Below are positions 42,367 to 52,612 of a DNA stretch of 64,000 nucleotides, piece after piece. Positions within the stretch are counted from its first letter, which is position 1, and every line of letters starts with the position of its first letter. Location: contig NZ_CP098755.1 of assembly GCF_023746555.1 (NCBI RefSeq), forward strand, positions 5,543,001 through 5,607,000. Reading direction: 5' to 3'. Source of the DNA: Brevibacillus ruminantium (GTDB taxonomy: Bacteria; Bacillota; Bacilli; Brevibacillales; Brevibacillaceae). The position numbers were made by a program, and so were the translations under genes. The notes beneath the pieces were generated by a model. The model did not search any database, was not told where the DNA came from, and saw only the letters and a list, made by a program, of their open reading frames with translations.

Positions 42367-43732
42367 GTTCCGGCCCTCCTCTTTGCTTGAGCTGCGCAGG
42401 AATATACAGATTCGGATAGTTGATGACCTCTACGACCCAGATCGGAATCAGCTCTACGTAATCCTCACGAGTGACAGTCTGATAGGACAGGTAGGCATTC
42501 TGAATCTGGTCGGTGTTGGCCAATCCCTTTTCCCGAATGTATTGAAACAGTTCCGGTCCTGACATCGCCATCCAGGATTTGCTCTGGACGTACCGCTCCA
42601 GATCGATCAGGGAACGCTCCATCGTGACGACCTGCCCCGCTTCCATCGTCACCCGGATGGTATCGATCGGCAGGCCCTCCTTGCTGTAGAGCGGATACGC
42701 TCCGATGTACTGACGGAACGTCACCACGTCTTTATCGTTATAGCTTTTCTTGATCGTCTCAAAATGGAACTCATCCGTCCATCCCAAATGTTTGTTAATA
42801 AATGAGACGGCTCCCTTTACCTTCTCTTCATCCGTCAATTCCGGAGCTGCTGAGAGAGTGGCGGGGTCGGTAAAGGTGATCGTTTGCTGATCAGGCCGGA
42901 GCTGGACCGAGCGACTGCCGTCCGTATAAATCACCGTTTTATCCCGCTCCACGATCTGACGGACCAGTGTCCGGTCGAGAAAATACGCATCCAGGAGTTG
43001 ATTGTTGTCAATCACCTGGTAGCTAAACTGAAACGACTGCATTCTCACCGGGTTCTTCGGCAAATAGTAGATCGAGCCCGATGACCGGTTCTGCTCCAAA
43101 AACGGGACAGCCGGTTCTCGATGGACGACCTTCATGATTTGTTCCGGCATGGTATTTCCTGTAGGCAGATACGACTGCCGCAGATCTTTCGGGCTGATAG
43201 ACGTGCGGCTTCGCAGCGCCTGCTCTTCACCCGACAGGATAAACAACGCGTAGACGAGATCCTCATCCTGTTCATAGTACAATAGCAGCCTGTCGATCCC
43301 CTTCCCTTTATCCCTTACCTCATCGCGAAAGGTAACCAGCCTGCCTACGACAGAGAGCGGAATGCTGTTGCGAAAACGGATTTCGATTCCGGGCTTTTCC
43401 CGGGCAATTTTCTCCCACTTCTCGATAGGCAGAGAATAAGGAGAGAAATCGAGAAAGATCCATTTCGGCATCTCTTCTTTCACCAGTCGATAATGCCCAT
43501 CCGTCGCCGTCGCTTTGGTATGGCGGTCATCCCCGTAGTGAAAAATCACGGATTCCGGTGCGACCAGTTCATCGAGCTGTTTTTCCTTCACGGGCTTTGA
43601 TTCCTTGTATTGGGCCGGCTCGATCAATTGCAGATTCGGTTGGTTTGTCCATAACAAGGCCGTCAAACAAAAGCTGGATATCACCAACAAAGTGAGCAAC
43701 AGGGTTTTGGCCGGTTCAATCCACCGCTTCAT
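42353..43732 (-). CDS. walH: WalK regulator WalH (YycH)
   Basis: A 459-residue protein with an N-terminal transmembrane helix (TLLLTLLVISSFCLTALLW) and a large outer YycH domain. It cooperates with WalI to control WalK. The ATG at 43732 overlaps the walK stop (ATGA) and has GAGGAGGG upstream, so it is preferred to the frame start at 43765. Confidence 0.93.
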   Translation of the reverse strand: MKRWIEPAKTLLLTLLVISSFCLTALLWTNQPNLQLIEPAQYKESKPVKEKQLDELVAPESVIFHYGDDRHTKATATDGHYRLVKEEMPKWIFLDFSPYSLPIEKWEKIAREKPGIEIRFRNSIPLSVVGRLVTFRDEVRDKGKGIDRLLLYYEQDEDLVYALFILSGEEQALRSRTSISPKDLRQSYLPTGNTMPEQIMKVVHREPAVPFLEQNRSSGSIYYLPKNPVRMQSFQFSYQVIDNNQLLDAYFLDRTLVRQIVERDKTVIYTDGSRSVQLRPDQQTITFTDPATLSAAPELTDEEKVKGAVSFINKHLGWTDEFHFETIKKSYNDKDVVTFRQYIGAYPLYSKEGLPIDTIRVTMEAGQVVTMERSLIDLERYVQSKSWMAMSGPELFQYIREKGLANTDQIQNAYLSYQTVTREDYVELIPIWVVEVINYPNLYIPAQLKQRGGPEHGLE

Positions 43733-45567
43733 CCTGCTGTCCCTCCTCTGGCTAACGGCAACCAAAAGGTGACCGTCGTTCCTTCATTTAGATCACTGTC
43801 AATCTCAATCTCTGCCCCGTGCGCCTGTACAAGCTCACGGGCAATCGCCAGACCGAGACCCGTGCCTCCCTGTCCGCGCGAGCGCGCCTTGTCCACTCGA
43901 TAGAAGCGCTCAAATATGCGTTTCAGATCACGCTGGGGAATCCCGATACCGGTATCTGCAATCGAAATAGACAGACGCTTCAAATGACGGTTCACCTGGG
44001 CGGTCACTACGACCGATCCTCCCTCGGGCGTATACTTGACCGCATTGGACAGCAGATTATCGAGCACCTGATTGATCGCATCCTTATCCACATAGACAGG
44101 CGGCAAATTTTCCACTGTCTCCAAGCGAAGCTGAACGCCCTGCTGTTCCCCAAACAGGGAAAACCGATTGACCGCATAACGGAGCAATTGATTGGCGTCC
44201 GTTTCGAGGTAGCGGAGATGAATCCCCTGCGAGTCAAAGCGGGAGAGCTGAAGCAGATCGTTTACCAGACGGATCATCCGCTCCGTCTCCGACATCGTCA
44301 CCTTCAAGAAGCGGTGCGAGAGCTCGGGATCATCTACCGCTCCATCCAACAGCGCCTCGACATAGCTTTTGACGGTCGTCAGCGGAGTCCGCAGCTCGTG
44401 TGACACATTGGCCACAAACTCTTTGCGCTGCTGATCCAGCCGCTGTTGTTCGGTTACATCCTGCAGCACGGTGATAATCCCGCCGCGCCTGCCGCTGTCA
44501 TGCTGCAGCGGGGTAAACGTCACGCGCAGAATCAGCACGTCGCGGTTCGGCAGCATCATCTCGATAATCAGCGGCTCGATCTGGGAGTAGAGCGGCATTT
44601 CCTCTTCGGGCGGCAGACGCAACAGATCGTAGAGCGTCAATCCCTTTGTCATGCAGTCCGTCATCGTCACCTGCAGCATCTCTTCTGCCGTCCGGTTCAT
44701 CAGCATGATGTGGCCATCCCGGTTGGAAGCCACCACCCCGTCGGACATGTTGCTCAAAATACCGGCTAGTTTTTCCCGCTCCTCTTCCTGCTGTGTAATC
44801 GCCTCTTTCAGCCGGAGCGTCATATGGTTGAAGGCCATGCCAAGCTGGCCGATCTCATCATCACTGTAGATTCTCACATTCCGGTTAAAATCCCCGTCCG
44901 AAACAGCCCGTGCCTGACGTGTCATCTCCTTGACCGGTGTGGTAATCGTCCGGGCCAGGACTACGCCCAGAGCGGCTGTAATCGCCAGGGCAAACATCGT
45001 TCCGGTCGCGAGAATCCCGTTCATTTTGCGGACAGTGGCATAGGTAGCCTCCATCGAAGCCGCCATGTACACCGCACCGTAGACAATATTATCTCCTTTT
45101 ACAGGAAGCACCAGAACTTTGACCCGATCCCCTGTCCGCGGATCAATACGCGTCGATTCACTGCGCGTCCCCAGCAGTGCAATCGTCACCTCTGGCTGGG
45201 AGTTGCGCTGGCCAATCGTTCGCTTGTCCTCCGTGGTACTGATCACCGTTCCATTCGAATCGATGACACGTACGTTTGCCCCATTCAGCTTCACCAGATG
45301 GGTGATCAGATTATCAATGCCTTGCCGGACTTCCTCCGTACTTTGTTCTTTTCCCTCGTTTGGACGCAGATAGCTCTGGGACAGGGTAGCCAGCAAGCTC
45401 GCCTGCGCGTTCAGCGTTTCAGAGAAGTTGTTGACGTAGTAGCTTTCCACCTCGCGTGCAAAGTAGGCTCCAATAAACTGCATCGCCATCAAGATCAACA
45501 ACATGTAGATGACGACTACTTTCCACTGGACCGTCTTGAACAGGCGAAACAGTCGAAACGACCTCAT
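43729..45567 (-). CDS. walK: Essential cell-wall sensor histidine kinase WalK (YycG)
   Basis: A 612-residue sensor kinase. It has two transmembrane helices (about 13-33 and 183-203) enclosing an outer Cache/PAS-like domain, then HAMP (about 205-257), PAS (about 265-370; [20 protein letters not shown]), HisKA with the phospho-accepting His in [10 protein letters not shown], and an ATPase domain ([30 protein letters not shown]). It phosphorylates WalR and controls autolysins and wall synthesis; it is essential in most Bacillales. It overlaps walR by 4 bases. Confidence 0.97.
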   Translation of the reverse strand: MRSFRLFRLFKTVQWKVVVIYMLLILMAMQFIGAYFAREVESYYVNNFSETLNAQASLLATLSQSYLRPNEGKEQSTEEVRQGIDNLITHLVKLNGANVRVIDSNGTVISTTEDKRTIGQRNSQPEVTIALLGTRSESTRIDPRTGDRVKVLVLPVKGDNIVYGAVYMAASMEATYATVRKMNGILATGTMFALAITAALGVVLARTITTPVKEMTRQARAVSDGDFNRNVRIYSDDEIGQLGMAFNHMTLRLKEAITQQEEEREKLAGILSNMSDGVVASNRDGHIMLMNRTAEEMLQVTMTDCMTKGLTLYDLLRLPPEEEMPLYSQIEPLIIEMMLPNRDVLILRVTFTPLQHDSGRRGGIITVLQDVTEQQRLDQQRKEFVANVSHELRTPLTTVKSYVEALLDGAVDDPELSHRFLKVTMSETERMIRLVNDLLQLSRFDSQGIHLRYLETDANQLLRYAVNRFSLFGEQQGVQLRLETVENLPPVYVDKDAINQVLDNLLSNAVKYTPEGGSVVVTAQVNRHLKRLSISIADTGIGIPQRDLKRIFERFYRVDKARSRGQGGTGLGLAIARELVQAHGAEIEIDSDLNEGTTVTFWLPLARGGTAG

Positions 45568-46274
45568 CCAAGGCTGCCTCCCGCCCCTGGGTTGCGCATG
45601 GTATAGCCAAGTCCGCGCCGCGTGATAATGTACTTCGGTTGGCTCGGATCATCCTCGATTTTTTCTCGCAGCCGACGAATGGTCACATCGACTGTCCGCA
45701 CATCCCCAAAGTAGTCAAAGCCCCATACGGATTGCAGCAAATGCTCCCGTGTCAAAACCTGTCCCTGATGGCGCGCCAGATAGACCAGCAACTCAAATTC
45801 CCGATGGGTCAGCTCCAGCGGTTCCCCCACCTTCGCGACCGTATAGGATTGAAGATCAATTTCCAGTTCATACACGCGCAGCACGTGATTCTCCTGCTCC
45901 TCTTGATTCTTCGGCTGCTGGCGGCGCAGGTGTGCTTTAACCCTAGCTACCAGCTCCCGTGCACTGAAGGGCTTGGTCACATAATCATCTGCGCCCAGCT
46001 CCAGACCGAGTACTTTATCGACCTCCGAGTCCTTGGCCGTCAGCATGATGATCGGAACATCACAGGTTTGACGGACGGAGCGGCAGACATCCATTCCATC
46101 CCGTCCGGGGAGCATGACGTCCAACAGGATCAGGTCCGGCTTTTCTTCCTGCACGAGCAGAATTGCCTCCTCACCGTCATAGGCGCAAACCACCTGGTAA
46201 CCCTCTTTTTCAAAGGTAAATTTCAAGATATCGGCAATTGGTTTTTCATCGTCCACAACCAGGAGTTTTGCCAT
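45564..46274 (-). CDS. walR: Essential response regulator WalR (YycF)
   Basis: A 236-residue OmpR-family regulator. The receiver domain has the acidic pocket (VVDDEKP), the phospho-acceptor Asp in [11 protein letters not shown] and Lys in YVTKPFS. The winged helix (about residues 135-232) ends [13 protein letters not shown], then [10 protein letters not shown]. The start at 46274 ([12 protein letters not shown]) follows GGGGGAGAG and matches family length; the 46310 start does not. It is the first gene of the wal operon. Confidence 0.97.
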   Translation of the reverse strand: MAKLLVVDDEKPIADILKFTFEKEGYQVVCAYDGEEAILLVQEEKPDLILLDVMLPGRDGMDVCRSVRQTCDVPIIMLTAKDSEVDKVLGLELGADDYVTKPFSARELVARVKAHLRRQQPKNQEEQENHVLRVYELEIDLQSYTVAKVGEPLELTHREFELLVYLARHQGQVLTREHLLQSVWGFDYFGDVRTVDVTIRRLREKIEDDPSQPKYIITRRGLGYTMRNPGAGGSLG

Positions 46275-46338
46275 ATCGCTCTCCCCCTTCTGTATCGTAA
46301 TGGATTCCACTTGGCGTACGGATAATCCTTCTCATCCC

Positions 46339-46347
46339 ATTGTAGCA
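46339..46347 (-). promoter_or_regulatory. Extended -10 promoter of the wal operon
   Basis: On the minus strand TG-C-TACAAT (46339-46347) is an extended -10 element about 65 bases before the walR start. No convincing -35 is seen. Confidence 0.45.
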
Positions 46348-46408
46348 GACTGCCACTTCTGACGCTTCTCCCCGCAGCGCATGAGAAAACTTGGCTGCGC
46401 CAGGTTGG

Positions 46409-46503
46409 GGCCGCTGAGTTGGGGTTGCTGAGTTGAGACTGCTGAGTTGAGCCGCTGAGTTAAGGCCGCTGAGTTGAGCCGCTGAGTTAAGGCCGCTGAG
46501 TTG
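46409..46503. repeat. Minisatellite upstream of walR
   Basis: CTGAGTT occurs seven times at spacings of 12-15 bases, mostly within gcCGCTGAGTTgag/aag units. The block lies about 60-155 bases upstream of the walR -10 element. Unit copies differ by 1-3 bases, so it looks like slippage-derived repeats that could vary in number. Two further CCGCTGAG units occur near 19360-19375. Confidence 0.85.
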
Positions 46504-46551
46504 GGATCGAGCCATTATGCTGCTCACGCGTGCTGCCTTTGCTTCGGAACG

Positions 46552-46602
46552 AAAAAAAAGAGGTCCTCTCGATATCGGAGAGGAGCCCCTTGTCTCTTTT
46601 TT
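46552..46602 (-). terminator. Terminator of the M23 peptidase gene
   Basis: TCCTCTC (46564-46570) pairs with GAGAGGA (46578-46584). On the minus strand the hairpin is followed by CTCTTTTTTTT. It lies about 40 bases after the gene. Confidence 0.8.
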
Positions 46603-46624
46603 GAATATGGTCAAACTTTCCAGT

Positions 46625-48121
46625 CTATTTCAGGAAACGAACCGGGTTTTGAACTCGTCCATTTTGTATAACCTCAAAATGCAGGTGGACACCTGTAGAT
46701 TGACCGGTAGAACCCATGACCCCAATTTGTTTTCCTTGGGAAACCACGTCTCCCACCTTTACATTGATGGAATTCAGATGGCCGTAGCGGGTTTGCATGC
46801 CATTTCCATGGTCGATCAGGATCGCTTTCCCGTAGTCGCCATCCCAACCTGCAGAGACGACGCGACCGTTGTCCGCTGCACGTACAGCACCCGAACCGGC
46901 GATGTCAATTCCCTTGTGGAGACGTCCCCATCTCATGCCAAACCCGCTGCTGATGGTACCTCTTGCCGGCCAGGCGAGACGGCCTGTCCCACGAGAAGGA
47001 ATCACTTTTGTTCCGCGCTCTACGATTTTGACCACTGGTTGGCTGATCACTTCTTGTTCCAGGATTTTCTTCTCGACAACTTGTCCATTTTCTTTCACGA
47101 CCTGATAACGGACAGATTTGCTGCCTTCTTTTCCTTCCTGGACGACCTTTGACTCGCCTTTTGGCAATTTTTCGTTATTTTGAATTTGTGTCGCAAATGG
47201 AATTGCTTCCTTTTCCGTCACTTCTTCTTTTACCTGAACGGTCACCAGCGGGCGCAGGGCCGTTACATTAATCTGCTGTCCCAGCTGGAGCAATGTATTT
47301 TCCGTAATCCCCGGATTGTTTGCATAGATATCCTTTGAGGTAATGCCGTACTTCTTGGCAATGCAACCAACGCAGTCGCCTTCCACTACGGTATGGGTAA
47401 CCTGCTTAAACGTGCCTTTGGACAGCAGCTCCTCCAGCTTGTCCACCGGCAAAACCTGCGCAGCAGTAACCGAGTCGCCCTCCATCTTTACGTCTTCTTT
47501 GATCGATACTTCTACACCGAGAGGAGCTTTCGGTTGACCGATAGAGGCCGCTGCCACCGTTTGTTTCTTGACGTGTTCCAGCGGAATGCCGGAAAATTTC
47601 TCCTTTACGACAGTTAGTGCTTTCTCTGCCGCTTCTTTGCTTTCCGCATACCCAATCACATTTCCGTCAACGACCAATTTGACAGCCTCTACTTTGATGT
47701 CGGCAATATCCGACAGTGCTTTGATGGCTGCCTCGTTATCATATTGTCCTTTGTACAGTTGTTCTTCGCTAAACGTTATGTAATCCGACATGGTCAAGTT
47801 CAGGCCGTGTTTTGCCTTTTCCTCTTCCAATTTTGCCTTCGTCCACGTATGTACCACCTGCGGATCGTTGACGATGCCGATTTCCTGGCCATTTACAGCC
47901 ACGTGGTAGATCGAAATGATGTTGCTCTTGTAATAATAGTTGGCGGATGCCCCAATTGCTGTCGTCAGTAGCAGTCCTGCTGCGATGGTTAGAGTTTGTT
48001 TTTTGTAAGTACGGACAAACGTGATTGCTCGCTCGACCGCGCGTTTTGTAGCTGTGCTGCTCGCTTCGACAAATCGCTTTGTCTGATTTTGCAGCTTCGC
48101 CATCCATTCGGCGCTTTGCAT
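46625..48121 (-). CDS. Membrane-anchored LysM-G5-M23 peptidoglycan endopeptidase
   Basis: A 498-residue cell-wall enzyme. One transmembrane helix lies at about 44-62 (TLTIAAGLLLTTAIGASANY); repeats with valine-rich YabE-like segments, a LysM domain (about residues 245-290; HTVVEGDCVGCIAKKYGITS) and a G5 domain (about 294-370) follow. The M23 domain is at the C-terminus with zinc ligands H in LHKGIDIAG (with D) and HLHFE. The LysM segment contains a C-V-G-C pair. The start at 48121 follows GGAGGG. It hydrolyses peptidoglycan cross-links; its place beside walRK suggests WalR control, but I found no clear WalR box. Confidence 0.92.
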   Translation of the reverse strand: MQSAEWMAKLQNQTKRFVEASSTATKRAVERAITFVRTYKKQTLTIAAGLLLTTAIGASANYYYKSNIISIYHVAVNGQEIGIVNDPQVVHTWTKAKLEEEKAKHGLNLTMSDYITFSEEQLYKGQYDNEAAIKALSDIADIKVEAVKLVVDGNVIGYAESKEAAEKALTVVKEKFSGIPLEHVKKQTVAAASIGQPKAPLGVEVSIKEDVKMEGDSVTAAQVLPVDKLEELLSKGTFKQVTHTVVEGDCVGCIAKKYGITSKDIYANNPGITENTLLQLGQQINVTALRPLVTVQVKEEVTEKEAIPFATQIQNNEKLPKGESKVVQEGKEGSKSVRYQVVKENGQVVEKKILEQEVISQPVVKIVERGTKVIPSRGTGRLAWPARGTISSGFGMRWGRLHKGIDIAGSGAVRAADNGRVVSAGWDGDYGKAILIDHGNGMQTRYGHLNSINVKVGDVVSQGKQIGVMGSTGQSTGVHLHFEVIQNGRVQNPVRFLK

Positions 48122-48391
48122 ACCTTGTCCCTCCTGAAAACGATACATCTCCTTCATGTACGTAACGATTTCGAATATTTATACGAAATTTACTAGGTCG
48201 AATATCCCATATATTAGTTTCCAATTATCTGCCAAATTGCCTAATGAAATCAACTATGTCGACTTTACCACAAAAATACCGACAACATCAAGTGTAAAAT
48301 ACCGTCGAATAGTTTTTGACCGTCCGTCGCATAATAGGCTCATCGTATCTGGGATTTTTTATCAACAACAGCATGAGAGGAGAGACAACCT

Positions 48392-48760
48392 GTGAAGGAA
48401 CGTAATATTCTGGCCGGGTTCAAAACGGTAGAAGCCGCAGAAAAAGCAGCCGCTTCGCTTCGTCAGGCCGGATTCGAGACCATTCAGATCGCCCAGATCG
48501 GCCAATATCCTGGCGACGGTATTCAGAACATCACTAATCCCATTACCGGCGATATTCCGAGTCTGGCCTCACTGACAGAGGCCGGAGACTTTCCAAGCGG
48601 CCGTGATGCCAGCATTCTGGCAGCTGCGGGACCGGATGCCAGCGGTATGGCAGATCGCGGAGATGAACGGCTCGGCAGCATTCTGCTGACTGCCGTGGTT
48701 CCCGAGGAACGTGGAGACGAAGCCACCCAAATCATTGAAGCCCACGGCGGCGTGATTTAG
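48392..48760 (+). CDS. Conserved small protein, possible YflT-like stress protein
   Basis: A 122-residue soluble protein with a GTG start after GGAGAG. The start ERNILAGFKTVEAAEKAAAS, then LRQAGFETIQIAQIG, and end ILLTAVVPEERGDEATQIIE have the beta-alpha-beta pattern of ferredoxin-like folds seen in general stress proteins of the YflT type; the middle is Gly/Pro-rich and disordered. The function is unknown. It is monocistronic with a hairpin terminator directly after it. Confidence 0.7.
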   Translation: MKERNILAGFKTVEAAEKAAASLRQAGFETIQIAQIGQYPGDGIQNITNPITGDIPSLASLTEAGDFPSGRDASILAAAGPDASGMADRGDERLGSILLTAVVPEERGDEATQIIEAHGGVI

Positions 48761-48768
48761 TAGAACGA

Positions 48769-48806
48769 AGCCACCTTGTCCTTGCCTGGACAGGTGGCTA
48801 TTTGTT
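48769..48806. terminator. Terminator between convergent genes 48392 and 48823
   Basis: AGCCACCTTGTCC (48769-48781) pairs with GGACAGGTGGCT (48788-48799) with one bulge, followed by a T-rich run. Confidence 0.8.
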
Positions 48807-48822
48807 GTTTGGCATGAGAAGC

Positions 48823-49038
48823 TTACACCTCAACCATCGAGGTAATGTCTTTTACGGCTAACCGCCGAATTGTCGTTTTTCCATCGTCCCGTTTTTTGTA
48901 GGTTGTGATAAAGCAAAGATAGCCGTTGTTAAAATGAGTCATGGTTCCCTTGATGACGACTCCGTTAAACATTTTCACCTGAACATTCTTGCCCAGGAGC
49001 TTCATCGCCTTCTGATCAAACCCCATCATCATGACCAC
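48823..49038 (-). CDS. Small Sm-like-fold protein of unknown function
   Basis: A 71-residue protein (or 69-70 if a later one of the three start-region ATGs is used) with GAGGTGG upstream. The pattern KLLGKNVQVKMFNGVVIKGT, then MTHFNNGYLCFIT recalls the strand order of Sm/Hfq-like barrels; this is a structural resemblance only. The C-terminal part is basic (TTIRRLAVKDI), which would suit RNA binding. It is monocistronic, upstream of nothing in the same direction before the M23 gene. Confidence 0.65.
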   Translation of the reverse strand: MVMMMGFDQKAMKLLGKNVQVKMFNGVVIKGTMTHFNNGYLCFITTYKKRDDGKTTIRRLAVKDITSMVEV

Positions 49039-49164
49039 CTCATTTTTCCTTGATATGCCTTACCATATGCCCAGACGATCCCGTTTCGTGTCTGTCCGTA
49101 CGGAAAAAAAGTGCCACGGCTTTTCCCTTTTTCTATGTACCTGCGTCCCAGGCGCGACGATACA

Positions 49165-49197
49165 CAAAAAACCCCGCCCACTCATGGACGGGGTTTG
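49165..49197 (-). terminator. Terminator of purA
   Basis: AACCCCG (49170-49176) pairs with CGGGGTT (49189-49195) plus an inner CC/GG pair; on the minus strand it is followed by TTTTTTG. It lies directly after the purA stop. Confidence 0.92.
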
Positions 49198-49200
49198 CAC

Positions 49201-50517
<1,317 letters not shown>

Positions 50518-50539
50518 TTATTGGGCCTGAAACAATCTA

Positions 50540-50568
50540 AGTGTACTAAAGGAACCACCGCATGTCAA
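50540..50568 (-). promoter_or_regulatory. Sigma-A promoter of purA
   Basis: On the minus strand TTGACA (50563-50568) and TACACT (50540-50545) have a 17-base spacer. The -35 element is perfect. Confidence 0.85.
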
Positions 50569-50570
50569 TG

Positions 50571-50617
50571 AAAATACGAACGTTAAGTAATTGACAACTT
50601 TATACGTTCGGTATTTT
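50571..50617 (-). promoter_or_regulatory. PurR box pair upstream of purA
   Basis: Two inverted copies of a CGAACGT-containing motif, AAAATACGAACGTT (50571-50584) and ACGTTCGGTATTTT (50604-50617), lie just upstream of the -35. Inversely oriented CGAA boxes at about this spacing are the PurR operator of Bacillales purine genes. No purR gene is in the window. Confidence 0.7.
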
Positions 50618-50625
50618 CATAATAG

Positions 50626-50654
50626 AAAAAAAGCCGGATATAGTTCCGGCTTTT
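50626..50654 (-). terminator. Terminator of the dnaB operon
   Basis: GCCGGA (50633-50638) pairs with TCCGGC (50645-50650), flanked by an A-run and TTTT; it functions in either direction. It lies 65 bases after dnaB. Confidence 0.85.
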
Positions 50655-50719
50655 CTGGAAGTTCCCTCAAATGTATCGAGTCTGTCATTCCATAATCGTT
50701 CGCAAAAGACGGGCCGTTC

Positions 50720-52069
50720 CTATCCGGCCGCATCGCGATAGCGGTTATCCAGGCTGACAAATTTGTTAAATTCCTTCAAAAATGCCAACTCTACCGTTCC
50801 CGTCGGACCGTTCCGCTGCTTGGCAATGATGATTTCAATTACATTTTTGTTTTCCGATTCCTTGTCATAATAGTCGTCGCGATACAGAAAGGCAACGATA
50901 TCGGCGTCCTGCTCAATCGAACCGGATTCACGAATATCTGACATCATCGGCCGCTTGTCTTGACGCTGCTCCACCGAGCGGCTGAGCTGTGACAAAGCGA
51001 TGACCGGTACATTCAATTCCCTGGCAATTCCTTTCAGGGTACGAGAGATTTCCGACACCTCTTGTTGACGGTTGTCGCCTTTTCCCCGCCCATGAATCAA
51101 CTGCAAATAGTCAATCAGAATCATGCCGAGGCCGCGCTCCGCCTGAAGCCGGCGACATTTGGCACGAATGTCCTGCACCGTTACACCCGGCGTATCATCG
51201 ATATAAATCGGCGCTTTTGCCAAGGTCCCGATGGCCATGGTCAGCTTTTGCCAGTCATCCTCTTCCAGCCAGCCGGAGCGCATGCGGGAGGCGTCGAGAT
51301 TGCCTTCCGCACAGATCATCCGCTGAACGAGCTGTGAGGCTGCCATCTCCAGCGAGAAGATCGCGACCGTTTCGCCTGCCCGGGCGGCTACATTCTGGGC
51401 GACATTCAGGGCAAACGCTGTTTTCCCTACAGAGGGACGCGCTGCTAAAATAATCAGGTCACTTCGCTGAAAACCAGCGGTCATCTTGTCCAAATCTGGA
51501 TATCCTGAAGGAATACCAGTGACATCTCCGCGCCTCTGGCTGAGAAACTCAATTCGTTCATAGGTTTCAAGCAGCACATCCCGAATCGATGTAAACCCGC
51601 CGCTGTTGCGATTCTGGGCAATCTCCAGAATGTATTTCTCGGCATCGGCGATGATTTCCCCGACCTCGTCCTCACGGGAATATCCATCATTGGCAATTTT
51701 CGTTGCAGTGAGGATCAATCGCCGGAGCAGCGATTTTTCCTCCACAATTTTTGCGTAGTATTCGATGTTGGCCGCAGTCGGAACCGAGCTGGCAATCTCC
51801 GTTAGATACGGAACCCCGCCCACTTCATCCAACAGCTTGTGATCCTGCAGCTCCGCCGTCACCGTCACCAGGTCGACCGGCTCCCCTTTGTCATAAAGGT
51901 CCTGCATGGTTTTAAAGATTCGCTGATGGGCAGTCTTGTAAAAATCCTCGGGTCGAAGAATCTCGATTGCCGTGATGAGAGCTTCCTTCGATAAGAACAC
52001 GGCCCCCAAAACTGACTGTTCCGCTTCGTTGTTTTGCGGCGGCACACGGTCCAAAAACAGGTCGCTCAC
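50720..52069 (-). CDS. dnaB: Replicative DNA helicase DnaB
   Basis: A 449-residue RecA-fold hexameric helicase (called DnaC in Bacillus subtilis). The N-terminal primase-interaction domain (residues 1-105; PPQNNEAEQSVLGAVFLSKE) is followed by the helicase core with Walker A AARPSVGKTAFALN near residue 210, Walker B GMILIDYLQLI, and the DnaB-typical SDIRESGSIEQDADIV. No intein or insertion is seen. It is cotranscribed after rplI with a 65-base gap. Confidence 0.98.
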   Translation of the reverse strand: MSDLFLDRVPPQNNEAEQSVLGAVFLSKEALITAIEILRPEDFYKTAHQRIFKTMQDLYDKGEPVDLVTVTAELQDHKLLDEVGGVPYLTEIASSVPTAANIEYYAKIVEEKSLLRRLILTATKIANDGYSREDEVGEIIADAEKYILEIAQNRNSGGFTSIRDVLLETYERIEFLSQRRGDVTGIPSGYPDLDKMTAGFQRSDLIILAARPSVGKTAFALNVAQNVAARAGETVAIFSLEMAASQLVQRMICAEGNLDASRMRSGWLEEDDWQKLTMAIGTLAKAPIYIDDTPGVTVQDIRAKCRRLQAERGLGMILIDYLQLIHGRGKGDNRQQEVSEISRTLKGIARELNVPVIALSQLSRSVEQRQDKRPMMSDIRESGSIEQDADIVAFLYRDDYYDKESENKNVIEIIIAKQRNGPTGTVELAFLKEFNKFVSLDNRYRDAAG

Positions 52070-52134
52070 GTCACACCCCTCACTTGTCCTGAATTCATCT
52101 CTTCTAACCGGCTATCCGGCTGTACAATCCTTGC

Positions 52135-52581
52135 TTACTTTTCCTCGACAACATGCACCTTGAGGGTAGCGGTTACTTCATTATGCAGCTTTACTTTCAC
52201 CTGGGTCACACCCAGCGCGCGAATCGCTTCCATCTCCAGCTTGCGTTTGTCCAGCTTGATTTGGAATTGATCTTCCAGTGCCTGTGCGACTTGCTTGCTC
52301 GAAATAGCACCGAACAGGCGGCCGCCGTCCCCAGCTTTGCCCGTTACCTTCACGGTAAGCTCGTTCATTTTTTCAGCCAGCTCCTGAGCGTCGATCTTCT
52401 CCTGCTCTTTGCGCTTGGCTTCGCTGCGCTGCTGGGCATCCAGCGTTTTCATATTGGCATCGGTAGCTTCTTTGACCAATCCCCGCGGCAGCAGGAAATT
52501 GCGTACGTAGCCCTCCGACAAATCCTTCACTTCACCTTTTTTCCCTTGACCCTTCACGTCTTTCAGAAAAATTACTTTCAT
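52135..52581 (-). CDS. rplI: 50S ribosomal protein L9
   Basis: A 148-residue ribosomal protein. N-domain [20 protein letters not shown] with the [13 protein letters not shown] motif, a long charged linker helix, and the C-domain [20 protein letters not shown]. It binds domain V of 23S rRNA. It lies between gdpP and dnaB in the conserved order. Confidence 0.98.
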   Translation of the reverse strand: MKVIFLKDVKGQGKKGEVKDLSEGYVRNFLLPRGLVKEATDANMKTLDAQQRSEAKRKEQEKIDAQELAEKMNELTVKVTGKAGDGGRLFGAISSKQVAQALEDQFQIKLDKRKLEMEAIRALGVTQVKVKLHNEVTATLKVHVVEEK

Positions 52582-52612
52582 AAAACGTTTCCTCCTTTTC
52601 TAGACAGCAGCT

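Noticed and set aside
46409-46503. Minisatellite considered as a CRISPR array
   Set aside because: The units are 12-15 bases with no unique spacers of about 30 bases and no cas genes nearby.
46246-46614. 122-codon minus-strand frame with LSGLNSAAQ repeats
   Set aside because: The repeats are translation of the minisatellite upstream of walR; the frame overlaps the walR start and has no ribosome site.
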